DNA of 64,000 nucleotides, taken from contig NZ_AOIQ01000002.1 in the NCBI RefSeq assembly GCF_000337515.1, forward strand, positions 62,001-126,000, written 5' to 3'. The notes below the pieces were generated by a model. It did no database searches and was not told where the DNA came from. It was given only the letters and a program-made list of their open reading frames with translations. The first letter of the stretch is position 1. The number at the start of each line of letters is the position of its first letter. Shown piece after piece: positions 51,749 to 61,447 of this stretch. Source of the stretch: Halovivax asiaticus JCM 14624 (GTDB taxonomy: Archaea; Halobacteriota; Halobacteria; Halobacteriales; Natrialbaceae). Position numbers and translations under genes: made by a program.

Positions 51749-53557
51749 TCACCGGAACCGGTCGCTGCCGCTCGCCACCTCGTAGAGGACGAACTCGCCG
51801 TTCGAGACGTACCGGGAGGACCCGTCGTACGATTCGAGTCGCTCGTACGCGCCCGGGTCGTAGTTGAGACCGCGGTAGAGATCGTGTTCGCGGACGGTGT
51901 CGAACGAACTCACGGCCAGAAAGTAGGGATCTTCGTCCGCGTAGGCGTACTGATAGTCCCCACCGTTGAACTCGTCGGCGTCGATCACGCCGGTTCCCGA
52001 CCCGACGATGCCCGCCCGTTCGGGCGGGGCCCCCTCGACGCCGTAGAGGGCGTGATTGAACCGGTAGGTCGTGTAGCCGTACCCGGCGTAGGGCTGGTCG
52101 GTTCCGTTCGTGATCGCCGTTTCGTAGCCGTGGTAGGTTCCCTCGGAGACGTGCTGGGTGGGACTGTAGATGAAGGGTGAGGCGAAGACCGTCGCCAGCG
52201 CGAGGACGAGGCAGGCTCCGAGAACGACGGCGACGAGACCCGTCGAGAGGCCACGTGTGACGTACTGACCACTCCAGCCGACGAACCCGGCGATCGCGAT
52301 CGCCCCGAGGATCGTCAGGACGACGGCGATGAAGCCGACCTGCCTGAACGCCATGGTCGACGTACCGAGGAAATAGACGGCGAACATCGCACCGAGGGGA
52401 ACGAGGGCTCCACCGAGGTACGTCGCGGCCGTGCGCGTTCTGGGCCTGGCGTGGCTTCGACCGAGCCAGACGATCAGGAGGTACCCGCCGACAATCAGTC
52501 CGATTAGCCCGCTCACCAGGAACAGCTTCGCGAACAACTCGGGAATGCTCCCGCCGATCTCGGTGAGCGAGGCTCGTCGCTGGCCGACCGTGTCGTCGCC
52601 GCCGACGTCGGTCGTCGCGAGGCCGTACGCCAACCCGATGACGGCCTCCCGAAAGCGCTCGTTCGCGAGCACCCAGACGGAAAACGCGCCAACCAGCACG
52701 GCCGTGTGGGCCGTCGTCGTCGGGTGTTCGAGGATCGGGTGATCGTCAGTCGAGCGACGTCTGAGCAGGACCTGGATCGCGGCGATGGTGGCGAGGATGA
52801 CGATCGCACTGGCCAGTTGTTGTGGATGGACGAGCAAGAGACCGAGTCCAACGAGCACGACCAGCGCTCCGTATGGGGAACCGAGAACCGGGAGGGAAGT
52901 CGGTCCACGTCGGTAGAGGTACGCGACGACGGCGAAGAGGAAGACGGGGACGAGAAAGAGTGCGTTCGTGTTGCTGTGTGCGCCCATGTGCGTCGAGACG
53001 TTGTTCACCGGGAGCACGAACCACGAGAGGATCGCTGCGATGCCGACGGCCTGCGGACGGTCGGTAATCGCGTCGACGGTTAGTGGGACGAACAGAACGA
53101 ACGGGACGAACAACACGACGACAGCGATCAGGAGTGCCTGCGAGAGGTCGAATCCGCCCACGGTGGACAATCCCGTCGCGAGACTGTGCAACCCCGGATA
53201 GAACAGGTCGTGTGGGGCCATCGCTCCCGACTGGATGTCTCGCGTCCAGCCGAGATGCGTCAGCCCGTCGCCCATCCCGATGAACGTGTAGCCCCGGATG
53301 AGCGGCAGGCAGACGATCGTGGTGACCGCGAGGCCGCCGAGGCCGATCCCGAGCGCCTGGTGGATGCCCCGATGGGTCAACGCCGTCGGGACGGCGACAA
53401 CGAACGCCAGCCCGAGACAGAGCCAGGTGAGTGTTGGCGTCGCCGCGTACAGCGAGGGCTCGTATCCGGTCGCCGGTTGCAGTCGGCCGGCGACGATGGC
53501 GATGGCCACGGCGACGAATCCGACGGCGATCCACCCGTTGGCGAGCGTCTTACGCAT
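51749..53557 (-). CDS. Polytopic membrane protein, possibly a GT-C-type glycosyltransferase
   Basis: 602 residues from ATG 53557 (the upstream part of the frame is not protein-like). About twelve hydrophobic helices are followed by a soluble C-terminal domain of about 110 residues rich in Tyr and Gly (YAGYGYTTYRFNHALYGVEG). The first large loop holds YTFIGMGDGLTHLGWTRDIQ, with Asp and His residues placed as in lipid-linked glycosyltransferases. This makes a role in surface glycan assembly plausible but unproven. Divergent from the PP-loop gene across 307 gene-free bases. Confidence 0.72.
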   Translation of the reverse strand: MRKTLANGWIAVGFVAVAIAIVAGRLQPATGYEPSLYAATPTLTWLCLGLAFVVAVPTALTHRGIHQALGIGLGGLAVTTIVCLPLIRGYTFIGMGDGLTHLGWTRDIQSGAMAPHDLFYPGLHSLATGLSTVGGFDLSQALLIAVVVLFVPFVLFVPLTVDAITDRPQAVGIAAILSWFVLPVNNVSTHMGAHSNTNALFLVPVFLFAVVAYLYRRGPTSLPVLGSPYGALVVLVGLGLLLVHPQQLASAIVILATIAAIQVLLRRRSTDDHPILEHPTTTAHTAVLVGAFSVWVLANERFREAVIGLAYGLATTDVGGDDTVGQRRASLTEIGGSIPELFAKLFLVSGLIGLIVGGYLLIVWLGRSHARPRTRTAATYLGGALVPLGAMFAVYFLGTSTMAFRQVGFIAVVLTILGAIAIAGFVGWSGQYVTRGLSTGLVAVVLGACLVLALATVFASPFIYSPTQHVSEGTYHGYETAITNGTDQPYAGYGYTTYRFNHALYGVEGAPPERAGIVGSGTGVIDADEFNGGDYQYAYADEDPYFLAVSSFDTVREHDLYRGLNYDPGAYERLESYDGSSRYVSNGEFVLYEVASGSDRFR

Positions 53558-53864
53558 CGATCGCTTCCCCCGTCGGCCACCAGTTGAGGACGACTCTCGG
53601 AACTCCTGTACGAGAAGCGACGACGGCGGCCGGAACCCGCGGTCCAAATTCGTCTCGGCCCCTGCCGCGTTCCGCCGTCGGCGCTCGCGAATCGACGCGA
53701 GCCCGGTCGACAGCCTGGGTCATCGGTCTGGACGAATTCACCTCGGTCGTTTGTTATCCAGCCGCTACTCTCAGCGGCCGAGGTTTGGGTTTCGCGCCGT
53801 GTGCGACGCGCCAGCGGGGTTTTTGGCGTCGTCGTCGTGTCCCTCCGTGGTGTTTCTCCCCGAC

Positions 53865-55175
53865 ATGCCAGCTTTCAGCGTCGATGCGATCCGGGCTGAC
53901 GGAACCGACTTAGAGTGTACGGTGAGCGCGACCGGCGGACTCTCTCGATTTCTTTCGGGCGACCCGTTCCGGGTGTCCTACGACCGACCGATCGACGACG
54001 TTCCCCGATCGGTCCTGATCATCCCCGTCCTCTCTCAGCTCTGTCCGGTCGCGTGGGCTCGCGGCGGCGACGTACGGGCACCCGTCGTCGACCAGCGCTT
54101 CGCTCGGTCGCTCGCAGCCGTTCGCGACGCACTCGGCGACATGCACTCGTTCATAGCGGGCGGGCAGCTCCGCGCACCGCGGCGGCGGACTGAGGTGCCG
54201 GACCGGACCGATGGGAGCGGACTGCTCTTCACCGGCGGTGTCGACTCGACGGCGTCGTACGTCCGCCACCGCGACGAAGCGCCGACGCTCGTGAGTATTC
54301 GTGGGTGGACTATCACCCCCGACGCGGCGGACGATCACAAGTGGGACGTGTTGCGTGCGCGGGTCAACTCGTTCGCCAAACCGCGCGATCTGGAGACGGC
54401 ATTCGTCGAGTCGAACATGCTCCGCTTTCTCGATCACCCGATGTTACTGGCCCACTACAAGCGCCACGTCGACGGTGCGTGGTACAGTTCGGTCGGGCAC
54501 GGGCTGGGTCTCACTGGTTTGTGTGCACCGCTCGCGTACGCGAGCGGGATCGGCGACCTCTACGTCGCGGCGACACACTGGGAGGGGATCGATCTCGCCT
54601 GGGGTTCGCGCCCCGACATCGACGGGCACGTTCGCTGGGCAGGGGTTGAGTGCCACCACGACGGCTACGAACTCACGCGGCAGGAGCGACTCGACCTGCT
54701 CGCGACGTACGCCGAGGAATCACCCCACGAACTCGAACTCCAGACCTGCAACGACCGGCTCGACGGTAACTGTGGCCGGTGCGAGAAGTGCTACCGAACG
54801 GCGATCGGTCTTCGGCTCGCTGGGCTCGATCCGATCGACCACGGCTATCGCTTCACCGACACCGATTACCGGACCGTCAGGGAATCATTCGAGCGGGGCC
54901 ACTGGGTCCTCGGAATCGACGAGCGCCACATGTGGGCCGACATTCGCGATCGAGCGCGTGAGACGACACCGCGTTCTCAGGCCGAACGCGCCTTCTTCGC
55001 GTGGCTCGATTCCGTGGACCTGGACGAACTCGTCGACTCGTCTCGGCCACCCCTCTCTCATCGCGTGCTCAGAGCGGGCGCCCGAGCCATGCCGACCGGT
55101 GTCTATCGTCGACTGTATCCACTCTGGAGCGAGGCGACGACGATTCGGCGTCGGCTGGCCCAGGGACGGAATTGA
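53865..55175 (+). CDS. PP-loop ATPase (adenine nucleotide alpha hydrolase-like) with Cys cluster
   Basis: 436 residues from ATG 53865. LLFTGGVDSTASYVRHRDEA at about residues 120-140 is a PP-loop (SGGxDS type, with Thr-Gly-Gly-Val). Near residue 300 CNDRLDGNCGRCEKCYRTAI offers four Cys, like the zinc site of QueC-type proteins, and the helical C-terminus is basic. The protein should adenylate a carboxylate or similar group with ATP. In this surface-polysaccharide setting, an amidation or amide-forming step on a sugar or lipid is a reasonable guess, no more. The open frame upstream of the start is a shadow. Confidence 0.75.
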   Translation: MPAFSVDAIRADGTDLECTVSATGGLSRFLSGDPFRVSYDRPIDDVPRSVLIIPVLSQLCPVAWARGGDVRAPVVDQRFARSLAAVRDALGDMHSFIAGGQLRAPRRRTEVPDRTDGSGLLFTGGVDSTASYVRHRDEAPTLVSIRGWTITPDAADDHKWDVLRARVNSFAKPRDLETAFVESNMLRFLDHPMLLAHYKRHVDGAWYSSVGHGLGLTGLCAPLAYASGIGDLYVAATHWEGIDLAWGSRPDIDGHVRWAGVECHHDGYELTRQERLDLLATYAEESPHELELQTCNDRLDGNCGRCEKCYRTAIGLRLAGLDPIDHGYRFTDTDYRTVRESFERGHWVLGIDERHMWADIRDRARETTPRSQAERAFFAWLDSVDLDELVDSSRPPLSHRVLRAGARAMPTGVYRRLYPLWSEATTIRRRLAQGRN

Positions 55176-55324
55176 CCTGGCACTGGTCGCCGCGCTGGTG
55201 ACCACTCTGACTCGACGGTCCGTTGATAGTCTGTTCGACACGACGAGCCAGCGGTAGTACGACGGACTCGACGAGCCATTCCAGTGTAATCGACTGGACG
55301 ATCTGACCCCCTGTTGAGCCTCGG

Positions 55325-56917
55325 TTACTCCATGTACCCGAGCCCTTTGAGACGGGTCTCGACGTCCGAGAAATCGTCGTCGACCGAGTTGTCGTGTTCG
55401 CGCACGTTCACGGTCCGTCGCCGGACCTTCGTGGTCGCCGGCGGAGAGTCGGTCTCGAACGCGTCGAAGAGGACGCGGCCGTCGGCACTCGCCGGGACTG
55501 GCTCGTCGAGTCCGTGCAAAAGTGTGGGGGAGACGTCGACCACACGAGCGCCCCGCAGCGTCGCGCCAGACTCGATGTCCGGCCCGCGACAGCACATGAT
55601 GCCGGTGCGTTCGTGACTGGCCGCCGTCGAGCCGGTGTCGCCGAACGGTTCGTCGACGATGGCGTTGCGCGTCTCGTATCCTGGCTTCCCGTTGACCACG
55701 AGGTCGGGGGAGTGATCGTCGGTCGGAAACAGTTCGTCACCGTCGAACACGGACAGGACCTGCTCGTCGGTTACCGGATCGGTGACGGACTCGAACAGGT
55801 CGGTCACCTCCGATTTGAGGCCGGGGACGTCGCGAGGATCCACGGTTCCGTGGGCGAATCGTTCGGTGTCGTTGACGTAGAGGTTGCCGGCGTCGTGGAC
55901 GAACGCGGTCGTCTCGGGGTAGGAGACGTCGTAAAGGGCGTGATCACCGGGGATCGACTCGGCGACCGAGTCGACGATTCCCCGTGGCAGGGTCGTCGCG
56001 AGCCGTTCTTCGGAGAGCCCGACGCGTGCGAGCACGTTCGTCACGCGATCGCGCGTGATACCGAGTTTCGAGAGCGCCCCTCTGGTTCCCTCGTCGTCGC
56101 GCCGCGTGAGGTAGCCGGCCTCCTCTAACAGATAGTTGACGTAGACGAGCGTCTCGATCTCCCCGAAGCCGTGATCCGAGACGACGAAGAGGTTCGCGTC
56201 TCGCTCGTCCGTGTACGCCATCACGTCACCGAGTATCGAGTCGAGTTTCCGGTAGTGCTCGCGAAGCCGATCCTCGTCCCAGACGAGGTGCTGGAAGCGG
56301 TCCGGTGCCGTGAAGACGAAAAAACACAGTCGCCAGTCCGGCGTTCGGTCGAGCAAGAGATCCAGCAATGCGCGTCTGTCGGCGAGAAGGTCGTCGATGG
56401 CGGATTCGAACGCCTCGAGGTCGTCTGCGTACTCCGGATACTCGAGGCTGATTCGATAGGAGGGAATCGCGTCCTCGATCTCGTCGGCCAGCGAGTCGGG
56501 ATGCGTGTAGTCGGTTTCAGTCGACGGCGTCATCATGCCGCCGACGACACTGCCGTCGAGTTCGTCCGGCGGATAGGTCAGCGGGACGTTGCCGACGATC
56601 GACGGAGAGAGCTGGTGCCAGAGCCGGGGCTGCGTGATGTCCTGGCTCGTGTACATCCGATGCGTGTACTCGGACGAGAGCTTCTGAAACCCGTACACGC
56701 CGTGTTTGTCCGGCCAGACGCCGGTCGCGATCGACGGCCACGCCAGCGGCGTCGTCGGCGGTCGGGTACTGTCGAGTGGTCCCGACGCACCTTCCTCGCG
56801 GAGTCTGGCGAAATTCGGGAGCGTGCCGTCCTCGCTCCATCGCTCGATAAACCGCCACGGGACGCCGTCGAGGCCGAGCACGAACGCGCGCTCGGCCCCT
56901 GTTGTCGATCCTGACAT
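55325..56917 (-). CDS. Second alkaline-phosphatase-superfamily phosphodiesterase/transferase
   Basis: 530 residues from ATG 56917. FVLGLDGVPWRFIERWSEDG has the first metal Asp; RPPTTPLAWPSIATGVWPDK the nucleophile region; FVVSDHGFGEIE the Asp-His metal pair. VVDVSPTLLHGLDEPVPASA near the end is also typical. The N-terminal 70 residues of the longer frame are discarded because the family begins at MSGSTTGAERAFVLG. It resembles the enzyme at 38949-40571 in layout and probably acts on a related phosphate-linked substrate. Divergent from the deacetylase. Confidence 0.85.
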   Translation of the reverse strand: MSGSTTGAERAFVLGLDGVPWRFIERWSEDGTLPNFARLREEGASGPLDSTRPPTTPLAWPSIATGVWPDKHGVYGFQKLSSEYTHRMYTSQDITQPRLWHQLSPSIVGNVPLTYPPDELDGSVVGGMMTPSTETDYTHPDSLADEIEDAIPSYRISLEYPEYADDLEAFESAIDDLLADRRALLDLLLDRTPDWRLCFFVFTAPDRFQHLVWDEDRLREHYRKLDSILGDVMAYTDERDANLFVVSDHGFGEIETLVYVNYLLEEAGYLTRRDDEGTRGALSKLGITRDRVTNVLARVGLSEERLATTLPRGIVDSVAESIPGDHALYDVSYPETTAFVHDAGNLYVNDTERFAHGTVDPRDVPGLKSEVTDLFESVTDPVTDEQVLSVFDGDELFPTDDHSPDLVVNGKPGYETRNAIVDEPFGDTGSTAASHERTGIMCCRGPDIESGATLRGARVVDVSPTLLHGLDEPVPASADGRVLFDAFETDSPPATTKVRRRTVNVREHDNSVDDDFSDVETRLKGLGYME

Positions 56918-57193
56918 ATGGTTCCTCGAGACACCTGCTACCGCCTGCGTTGGCACCCGGTCGGCTTTGTTAAGGAGTATCTGCACACGCCCACCGTGAA
57001 GCGGGCTGGGAGGATGGTTCGATACCTGGCGTCGTACCGGGCTTGCAGGCGATCTCGGCGACGTTCGCCCTCGATACTGTCCTGGTCCGGTCTCCGCTTC
57101 CCGTTCGGCGGGCCTACCGTTCACACGACGGCCATAACAAACGGGCTCCTCGTGGGTGGGTAGGTATGCTCACTCGGTTCGAGGTGATCGGAC

Positions 57194-58144
57194 GTGGGTA
57201 GCGTCGTCATCTCCATCGATGCGGAGCTCGGCTGGGGGTTCCACGACCTCGACCGTGTGCCACGTCACCGGGTCGAGAACGCCCGCTGGGGCTGGGAGTC
57301 GACCCATACGATCCTGGATCGGTACGAGGTTCCGGCTACCTGGGCGATCGTCGGCCACCTGCTGTTGTCGGAGTGTGACGGCCGTCACGACGACCACCCG
57401 ACACCACCCGACTGGTTCGAGCGTGAACGCAATGGGTGGGCCGATCGGGACGATCTCAGGTTCGCGCCCGAGCTCGTCGAACGGCTGGTCGACTCGCCGG
57501 TCGATCACGAAATCGCGTCTCACTCGTTCTCGCACGTGTTGTTCGGTGCTCCCGGCACGTCCGCGGAGATCGCGCGTGATGAGTGTCGACGAGCGAAAGC
57601 GGTCGCTGCCGAGTGGGGACTTTCCCTCGATTCGTTCGTTTTCCCGCGTAACGAAGTCGGTCACCTCGAAATGCTCGCCGAGACAGGATTCACCGTCTAT
57701 CGGGGGCGGACGTCGCTTCCTGAAGGTGCCTCGTCCGTGCTGGCGACGCTCGCACGCAACGAGTCGCTCCTCGTCGAACCCCGGATCGATTCTCACGGCC
57801 TGGTCGACGTACCGGCGTCGGTGTTCTGTTTCGGCTTCGAAGGGGCGCTTCGACGCGCCGCGGAACGCCTTTGGAACGATCCGATGGTCGAACTGGCACG
57901 GCGAGGAATCGACCAGGCGGCCGAGTCGGACGGCCTGTTCCACCTGTGGCTCCACCCGAACAACCTCACGGCGCCGGCGGACGCCGACCGACTCGAACGC
58001 ATCGTCGAACACGTCGACCGCCGCCGATCGACCACGAATCTTCGTGTCGAGACGATGCGGCAGGTCGGCGATCGGACACGCTCGGCAGACACTCCTGTCG
58101 TGCAGGACGCCGCCGAGGCGTCGGCGTCGATCACCCGTCTGTAG
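57194..58144 (+). CDS. Polysaccharide deacetylase family protein
   Basis: 316 residues from GTG 57194. VVISIDAELGWG gives the catalytic/metal Asp, and HEIASHSFSHVLFG the metal His pair (H-x4-H type) of NodB-fold carbohydrate esterase family 4. FVFPRNEVGHLEMLAETGF, LDSFVFPRN and LFHLWLHPNNLT supply the later family motifs. It should remove N-acetyl groups from a surface polysaccharide or nucleotide sugar. No signal peptide, so cytoplasmic or membrane-peripheral action is likely. Confidence 0.84.
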   Translation: MGSVVISIDAELGWGFHDLDRVPRHRVENARWGWESTHTILDRYEVPATWAIVGHLLLSECDGRHDDHPTPPDWFERERNGWADRDDLRFAPELVERLVDSPVDHEIASHSFSHVLFGAPGTSAEIARDECRRAKAVAAEWGLSLDSFVFPRNEVGHLEMLAETGFTVYRGRTSLPEGASSVLATLARNESLLVEPRIDSHGLVDVPASVFCFGFEGALRRAAERLWNDPMVELARRGIDQAAESDGLFHLWLHPNNLTAPADADRLERIVEHVDRRRSTTNLRVETMRQVGDRTRSADTPVVQDAAEASASITRL

Positions 58145-58260
58145 CGTATTGTCGGCGTCCGTCACGCAGCGGTACTGGGGTATGTTACCCGCGGTACAGA
58201 TGGTCGATGTGAGTCACGCACAGTACTACAATGTCGGCGGGGGTAACGCTGCTGTCGCAG

Positions 58261-59232
58261 CTACTGAGTTCGTTGCACCGGCGATTCCGCGCTCGCAGTC
58301 GCAGACTTGTGTCGGCCCAGCGCCCGTTCGTAGACCTGGCCCACGGCGTCTGTTGCTCGGTCGATGGACAGCGACGAGACGGCTTCGCGGCCGTTCGATC
58401 GAGCTCCCGACCGTAGGACGTCGACGAGTCCATGGACCAGCTCGGCGTCGTCATCGCTGACGACTGCCGGTTCGACGTCGGCGAGTCGCTGGGGGACGTC
58501 ACCGACTGGCGTCGATACGACCGGGAGCGAACAGGCCATGGCTTCCTTGACGGCGTTCGGCGACCCCTCACTGTCGGAGGTGAGAAGCAGAGTGTCGGCA
58601 GCGGCCATGTACTGTGGCATCCGGTCGTGGGGAACGCCAGAGATCGTTCGGAGGCGGATCGGCTCGTCGGCGAGTCGATTCGCGCGCTGGACGATGCGTT
58701 TCGCGCGTGGGTAGTTCTTCACCGGCCGCGTCTTCGCGTAGGGAAAGAGGACGTCCGACCCGGAGTCCGTCCAGCCGACGCGCTGGCGTGCTCGCTCTCG
58801 ATCAACGGGCCGAAACGTCGACAGGTCGATCCCGTCGGGTATCACGTGTGCGTCAGTAGCGAGCGCCGAGTCCATCGCCGCCGACATGACGATCACCTCG
58901 TCGGCGAAGCGAGCGGAGAGACGGCTGATCGGTGCGATGGATCCGTTGAGATCCGATCCCCACAGCGAGAGGACGACGGGACAGCGACGCTGGGCGAGTG
59001 CGATCGGCCCCAGCAACCCGTAATGTGCGTGAATCAGGTCGATCGAGGAATCGATCGCTGCGCGAACGATAGGGACGAATCGCAGATAGTCGACCGGGGA
59101 GCGTCCGTCAGCGCCGGTCGGGTCCCCCGGGACCGACCGCACGACGGATTCGACGCCACGGTCGCGGAGGGCGTCGAGCTGCTGGGTTAAAAACGGCGCC
59201 TCCGCGTTCGTCGTCAGCGTCAACACACGCAT
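58261..59232 (-). CDS. GT4-type glycosyltransferase
   Basis: 323 residues, starting MRVLTLTTNAEAPFLTQQLD. The N-terminal Rossmann half has DLIHAHYGLLGPIALAQRRC and VVLSLWGSDLNG; the C-terminal half has AADTLLLTSDSEGSPNAVKE, the E-x7-E sugar-nucleotide motif of GT-B enzymes, and SLPVVSTPVGDVP. It transfers a sugar from a nucleotide donor to a growing glycan at the inner membrane face. Donor and acceptor unknown; a UDP-diacetamido-uronic acid made by the operon at 60-64 kb is a candidate. Confidence 0.88.
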   Translation of the reverse strand: MRVLTLTTNAEAPFLTQQLDALRDRGVESVVRSVPGDPTGADGRSPVDYLRFVPIVRAAIDSSIDLIHAHYGLLGPIALAQRRCPVVLSLWGSDLNGSIAPISRLSARFADEVIVMSAAMDSALATDAHVIPDGIDLSTFRPVDRERARQRVGWTDSGSDVLFPYAKTRPVKNYPRAKRIVQRANRLADEPIRLRTISGVPHDRMPQYMAAADTLLLTSDSEGSPNAVKEAMACSLPVVSTPVGDVPQRLADVEPAVVSDDDAELVHGLVDVLRSGARSNGREAVSSLSIDRATDAVGQVYERALGRHKSATASAESPVQRTQ

Positions 59233-59442
59233 CGAGTGGTGCGTCGCGGTCGAGACGGTTTGTTAGCGAGCACTTGTTGTGTGGGAAGGGGGATGGTCGG
59301 TCGGCATGAACGGCCATCCTGTCGACGATACCGCTCAGTCCGCGCCGGGCCGGGGCGAGCGCCGGTCTGACTCACCTATCATTTGATGCCAATCCGAGAA
59401 ACACTTATTGTACCGTTCGGTGAAGCGCCGTTCGACGCTGGT

Positions 59443-59688
59443 ATGACACTCGTCGAATACATCACCGGCCTCCTCACCGGCCCACCGGGCGGCCCGCACA
59501 ACGGCGATGCGTCGATCGGTGGTGGATCGGCGCCGGTCTCACCCCACCGCCAGCCCGAGAACCCCGACGAGGAGCCCCGGAACCTGGTCGTCTACGAGTG
59601 TCGTCGCTGCGGGACGACCGTCAGTGCGGAGGCGACTCGCTGTCCGTCCTGTGATCGACGGACGATCGCCGAGTACCCCGTCTCCTGA
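59443..59688 (+). CDS. Small C-terminal zinc-ribbon protein
   Basis: 81 residues from ATG 59443; an in-frame upstream start near 59383 would add 20 residues, but the family-like start MTLVEYITGLLTGPPGGPHN favours 59443. After a Pro/Glu-rich linker comes YECRRCGTTVSAEATRCPSC, two CxxC knuckles that bind zinc. Haloarchaea carry many of these; functions are largely unknown. 59689-59897 downstream shows nothing. Confidence 0.68.
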   Translation: MTLVEYITGLLTGPPGGPHNGDASIGGGSAPVSPHRQPENPDEEPRNLVVYECRRCGTTVSAEATRCPSCDRRTIAEYPVS

Positions 59689-59897
59689 CGATCGGATTCC
59701 TCGCCCCGCGGCGTCGACGGTCGCCTTTTCGCGGCGAGCACAGCGCCACGAGAACCTGACATGCGTCGAGCGGTGACCACGTACCGGTGCGTAAGTGGCG
59801 GATGGACGTCCGTACGCGGTTCCGAATGAATGCCCGTCGGCGGTTGGGCACGCGTGTCTGTACGCGGCTACGCGAAAAGTGAAAACCAGGTTATCTC

Positions 59898-60002
59898 GCG
59901 TTCCGGGTGCCAGCGGGTTCTGGTTCCGGGCGTCCCGCGGGTTTCGAGTGTTCTGGGCGTCCTGTGCGTTCCGGACGGACCGGGTCTTTCGGGCGTTCCA
60001 GC
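59898..60002. repeat. Degenerate tandem repeat
   Basis: About 105 bases made of imperfect copies of a GCGTTCCGGG(C/T)G(T/C)CC-like unit of 12-15 bases, e.g. GCGTTCCGGGTGCC, GTTCCGGGCGTCCC, GTGTTCTGGGCGTCC, GCGTTCCGGAC. It lies just beyond the 3' end of the dehydrogenase gene. Could be a low-complexity scar or a transcript-end structure. Confidence 0.55.
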
Positions 60003-60010
60003 GTGATGGC

Positions 60011-61447
60011 TTACTGTGCGTCGACCTGGCCGAGAATCGAGCGATCCTGTGCGGTTGTGGACTCGTCCGGTGGCGTTCCCACTCCGAGCGTAACGACACG
60101 ATGGTGGGTATTCTCGAGTGACAGTGCGTCTCGCGCGTCGACGAGAACGAGCGGGTCGATCGTCTTCCAGTCGATCCGGTCGAACGCCGTGTGAGGTGTC
60201 GTCAGGACGACCGCGTCCAGCGATGTCTCAGGGAGATCGTCGATCGTCACTCCTCGCATGCCGACCGACTCCGGATCGACGGAGGGATCGACACCGACGA
60301 CCGAGGCGCCCCGCCGATCGAGTTCCGCCACCACGTCTATCGCCGGTGCGTTGCGAAGTTCCGGGACGCCGGCACGGTACGTGAGTCCGAGGACGGCGAT
60401 CGAGGCGTCCCGAAGCTCGACGCCCGTCCGTTCGAGTTCGTGTTCGAGCCGATCGACGGTCACGATCGGCATCCCCTCGTTGACCGCTCGTGCGGTCGCC
60501 GTCAGCGGCGTTTCGGTCTCCACCCGATCCATGAGGAAGTGCGGATAGTTGGGGATGCAGTGACCGCCGACGCCGGGGCCGGGGTCGTGAATGTCACAGA
60601 CCGGTAACTGGTTCGCGGTCTCGATCGCTTCCCTGACGGAGATGCCGAGGTCATCACACGTCGTCGCGAGTTCGTTCGCGAGCGCGATGTTGACGTCGCG
60701 GTAGATCCCCTCGAAGACCTTGACGGCTTCCGCGGTGGTGGCGTCGGCGACCGGCGTGACTCGATTGGACGTCACCTCCTCGTACAGGAGCGAGGCCGCC
60801 CTGGTGCTTTCGGCGTCGACCCCGCCGACGACCTTCGGGTAGGCACCGCGGATGTCCTGCAGGGCTCTCCCCGACGCCGTTCGCTCCGGACAGACGGCGA
60901 CACCGAATTCGCCCCGGTGCAGTTCCGTCTCCGCCTCGAGTGTCGGCGTCACGACGTCGCGAGCCGTCCGGGGCGGGACCGTCGATTCCAGGACGACGAG
61001 ATCACCGGGAGCCAGGCCGGTCGCGATGTCTGCCACGACGGCCTCGACGGTCGACAGATCGGGTTCGTCCCCGTCGCGGACGAGTGTCGGGACGATGATG
61101 ACGTGGACCGCGGCTTCGGCAGCGGCGGCCGGCCCGTCCGTCGTCGCGTCCAACCGGCCGGTCTCGACCAGTTCGGCCACCAGCGGGGCCAGGCCGGGTT
61201 CCTCGACGTGACAATCGCCACTCGCGACGCAATCGACCACGTCGGGGTCGACGTCGACGCCGAGCACTCGCATCCCAGTATCTGCGAACACGGCGGCGAG
61301 TGGGAGCCCCATCTTTCCGAGTCCGTAGACGGCGACCGGGAGGCGGCCGCTGGTGAGCTCGTCGCGTCGGTCCGCTTCCGTACTGTCGTCGCGTCGATCC
61401 GACTCCGAGCCGTCGTCGTAGAGGCCCGAGACCATCGACTCACTCAC
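60011..61447 (-). CDS. Nucleotide-sugar 6-dehydrogenase (WbpA/UDP-GlcNAc dehydrogenase-like)
   Basis: 478 residues from GTG 61447, which overlaps the upstream stop (GTGA), so translation is coupled. VYGLGKMGLPLAAVFADTGM is the NAD-binding Gly motif; FEGIYRDVNIALANEL belongs to the central helix; GVGGHCIPNYPHFL contains the catalytic Cys; and VLGLTYRAGVPELRNAPAID is the C-terminal sugar-binding domain. It oxidises a UDP-hexose at C6 to the uronic acid, using two NAD+. The acidic 35-residue N-terminal extension is halophile-typical. Given its operon, UDP-GlcNAc is the likely substrate. Confidence 0.9.
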   Translation of the reverse strand: MSESMVSGLYDDGSESDRRDDSTEADRRDELTSGRLPVAVYGLGKMGLPLAAVFADTGMRVLGVDVDPDVVDCVASGDCHVEEPGLAPLVAELVETGRLDATTDGPAAAAEAAVHVIIVPTLVRDGDEPDLSTVEAVVADIATGLAPGDLVVLESTVPPRTARDVVTPTLEAETELHRGEFGVAVCPERTASGRALQDIRGAYPKVVGGVDAESTRAASLLYEEVTSNRVTPVADATTAEAVKVFEGIYRDVNIALANELATTCDDLGISVREAIETANQLPVCDIHDPGPGVGGHCIPNYPHFLMDRVETETPLTATARAVNEGMPIVTVDRLEHELERTGVELRDASIAVLGLTYRAGVPELRNAPAIDVVAELDRRGASVVGVDPSVDPESVGMRGVTIDDLPETSLDAVVLTTPHTAFDRIDWKTIDPLVLVDARDALSLENTHHRVVTLGVGTPPDESTTAQDRSILGQVDAQ

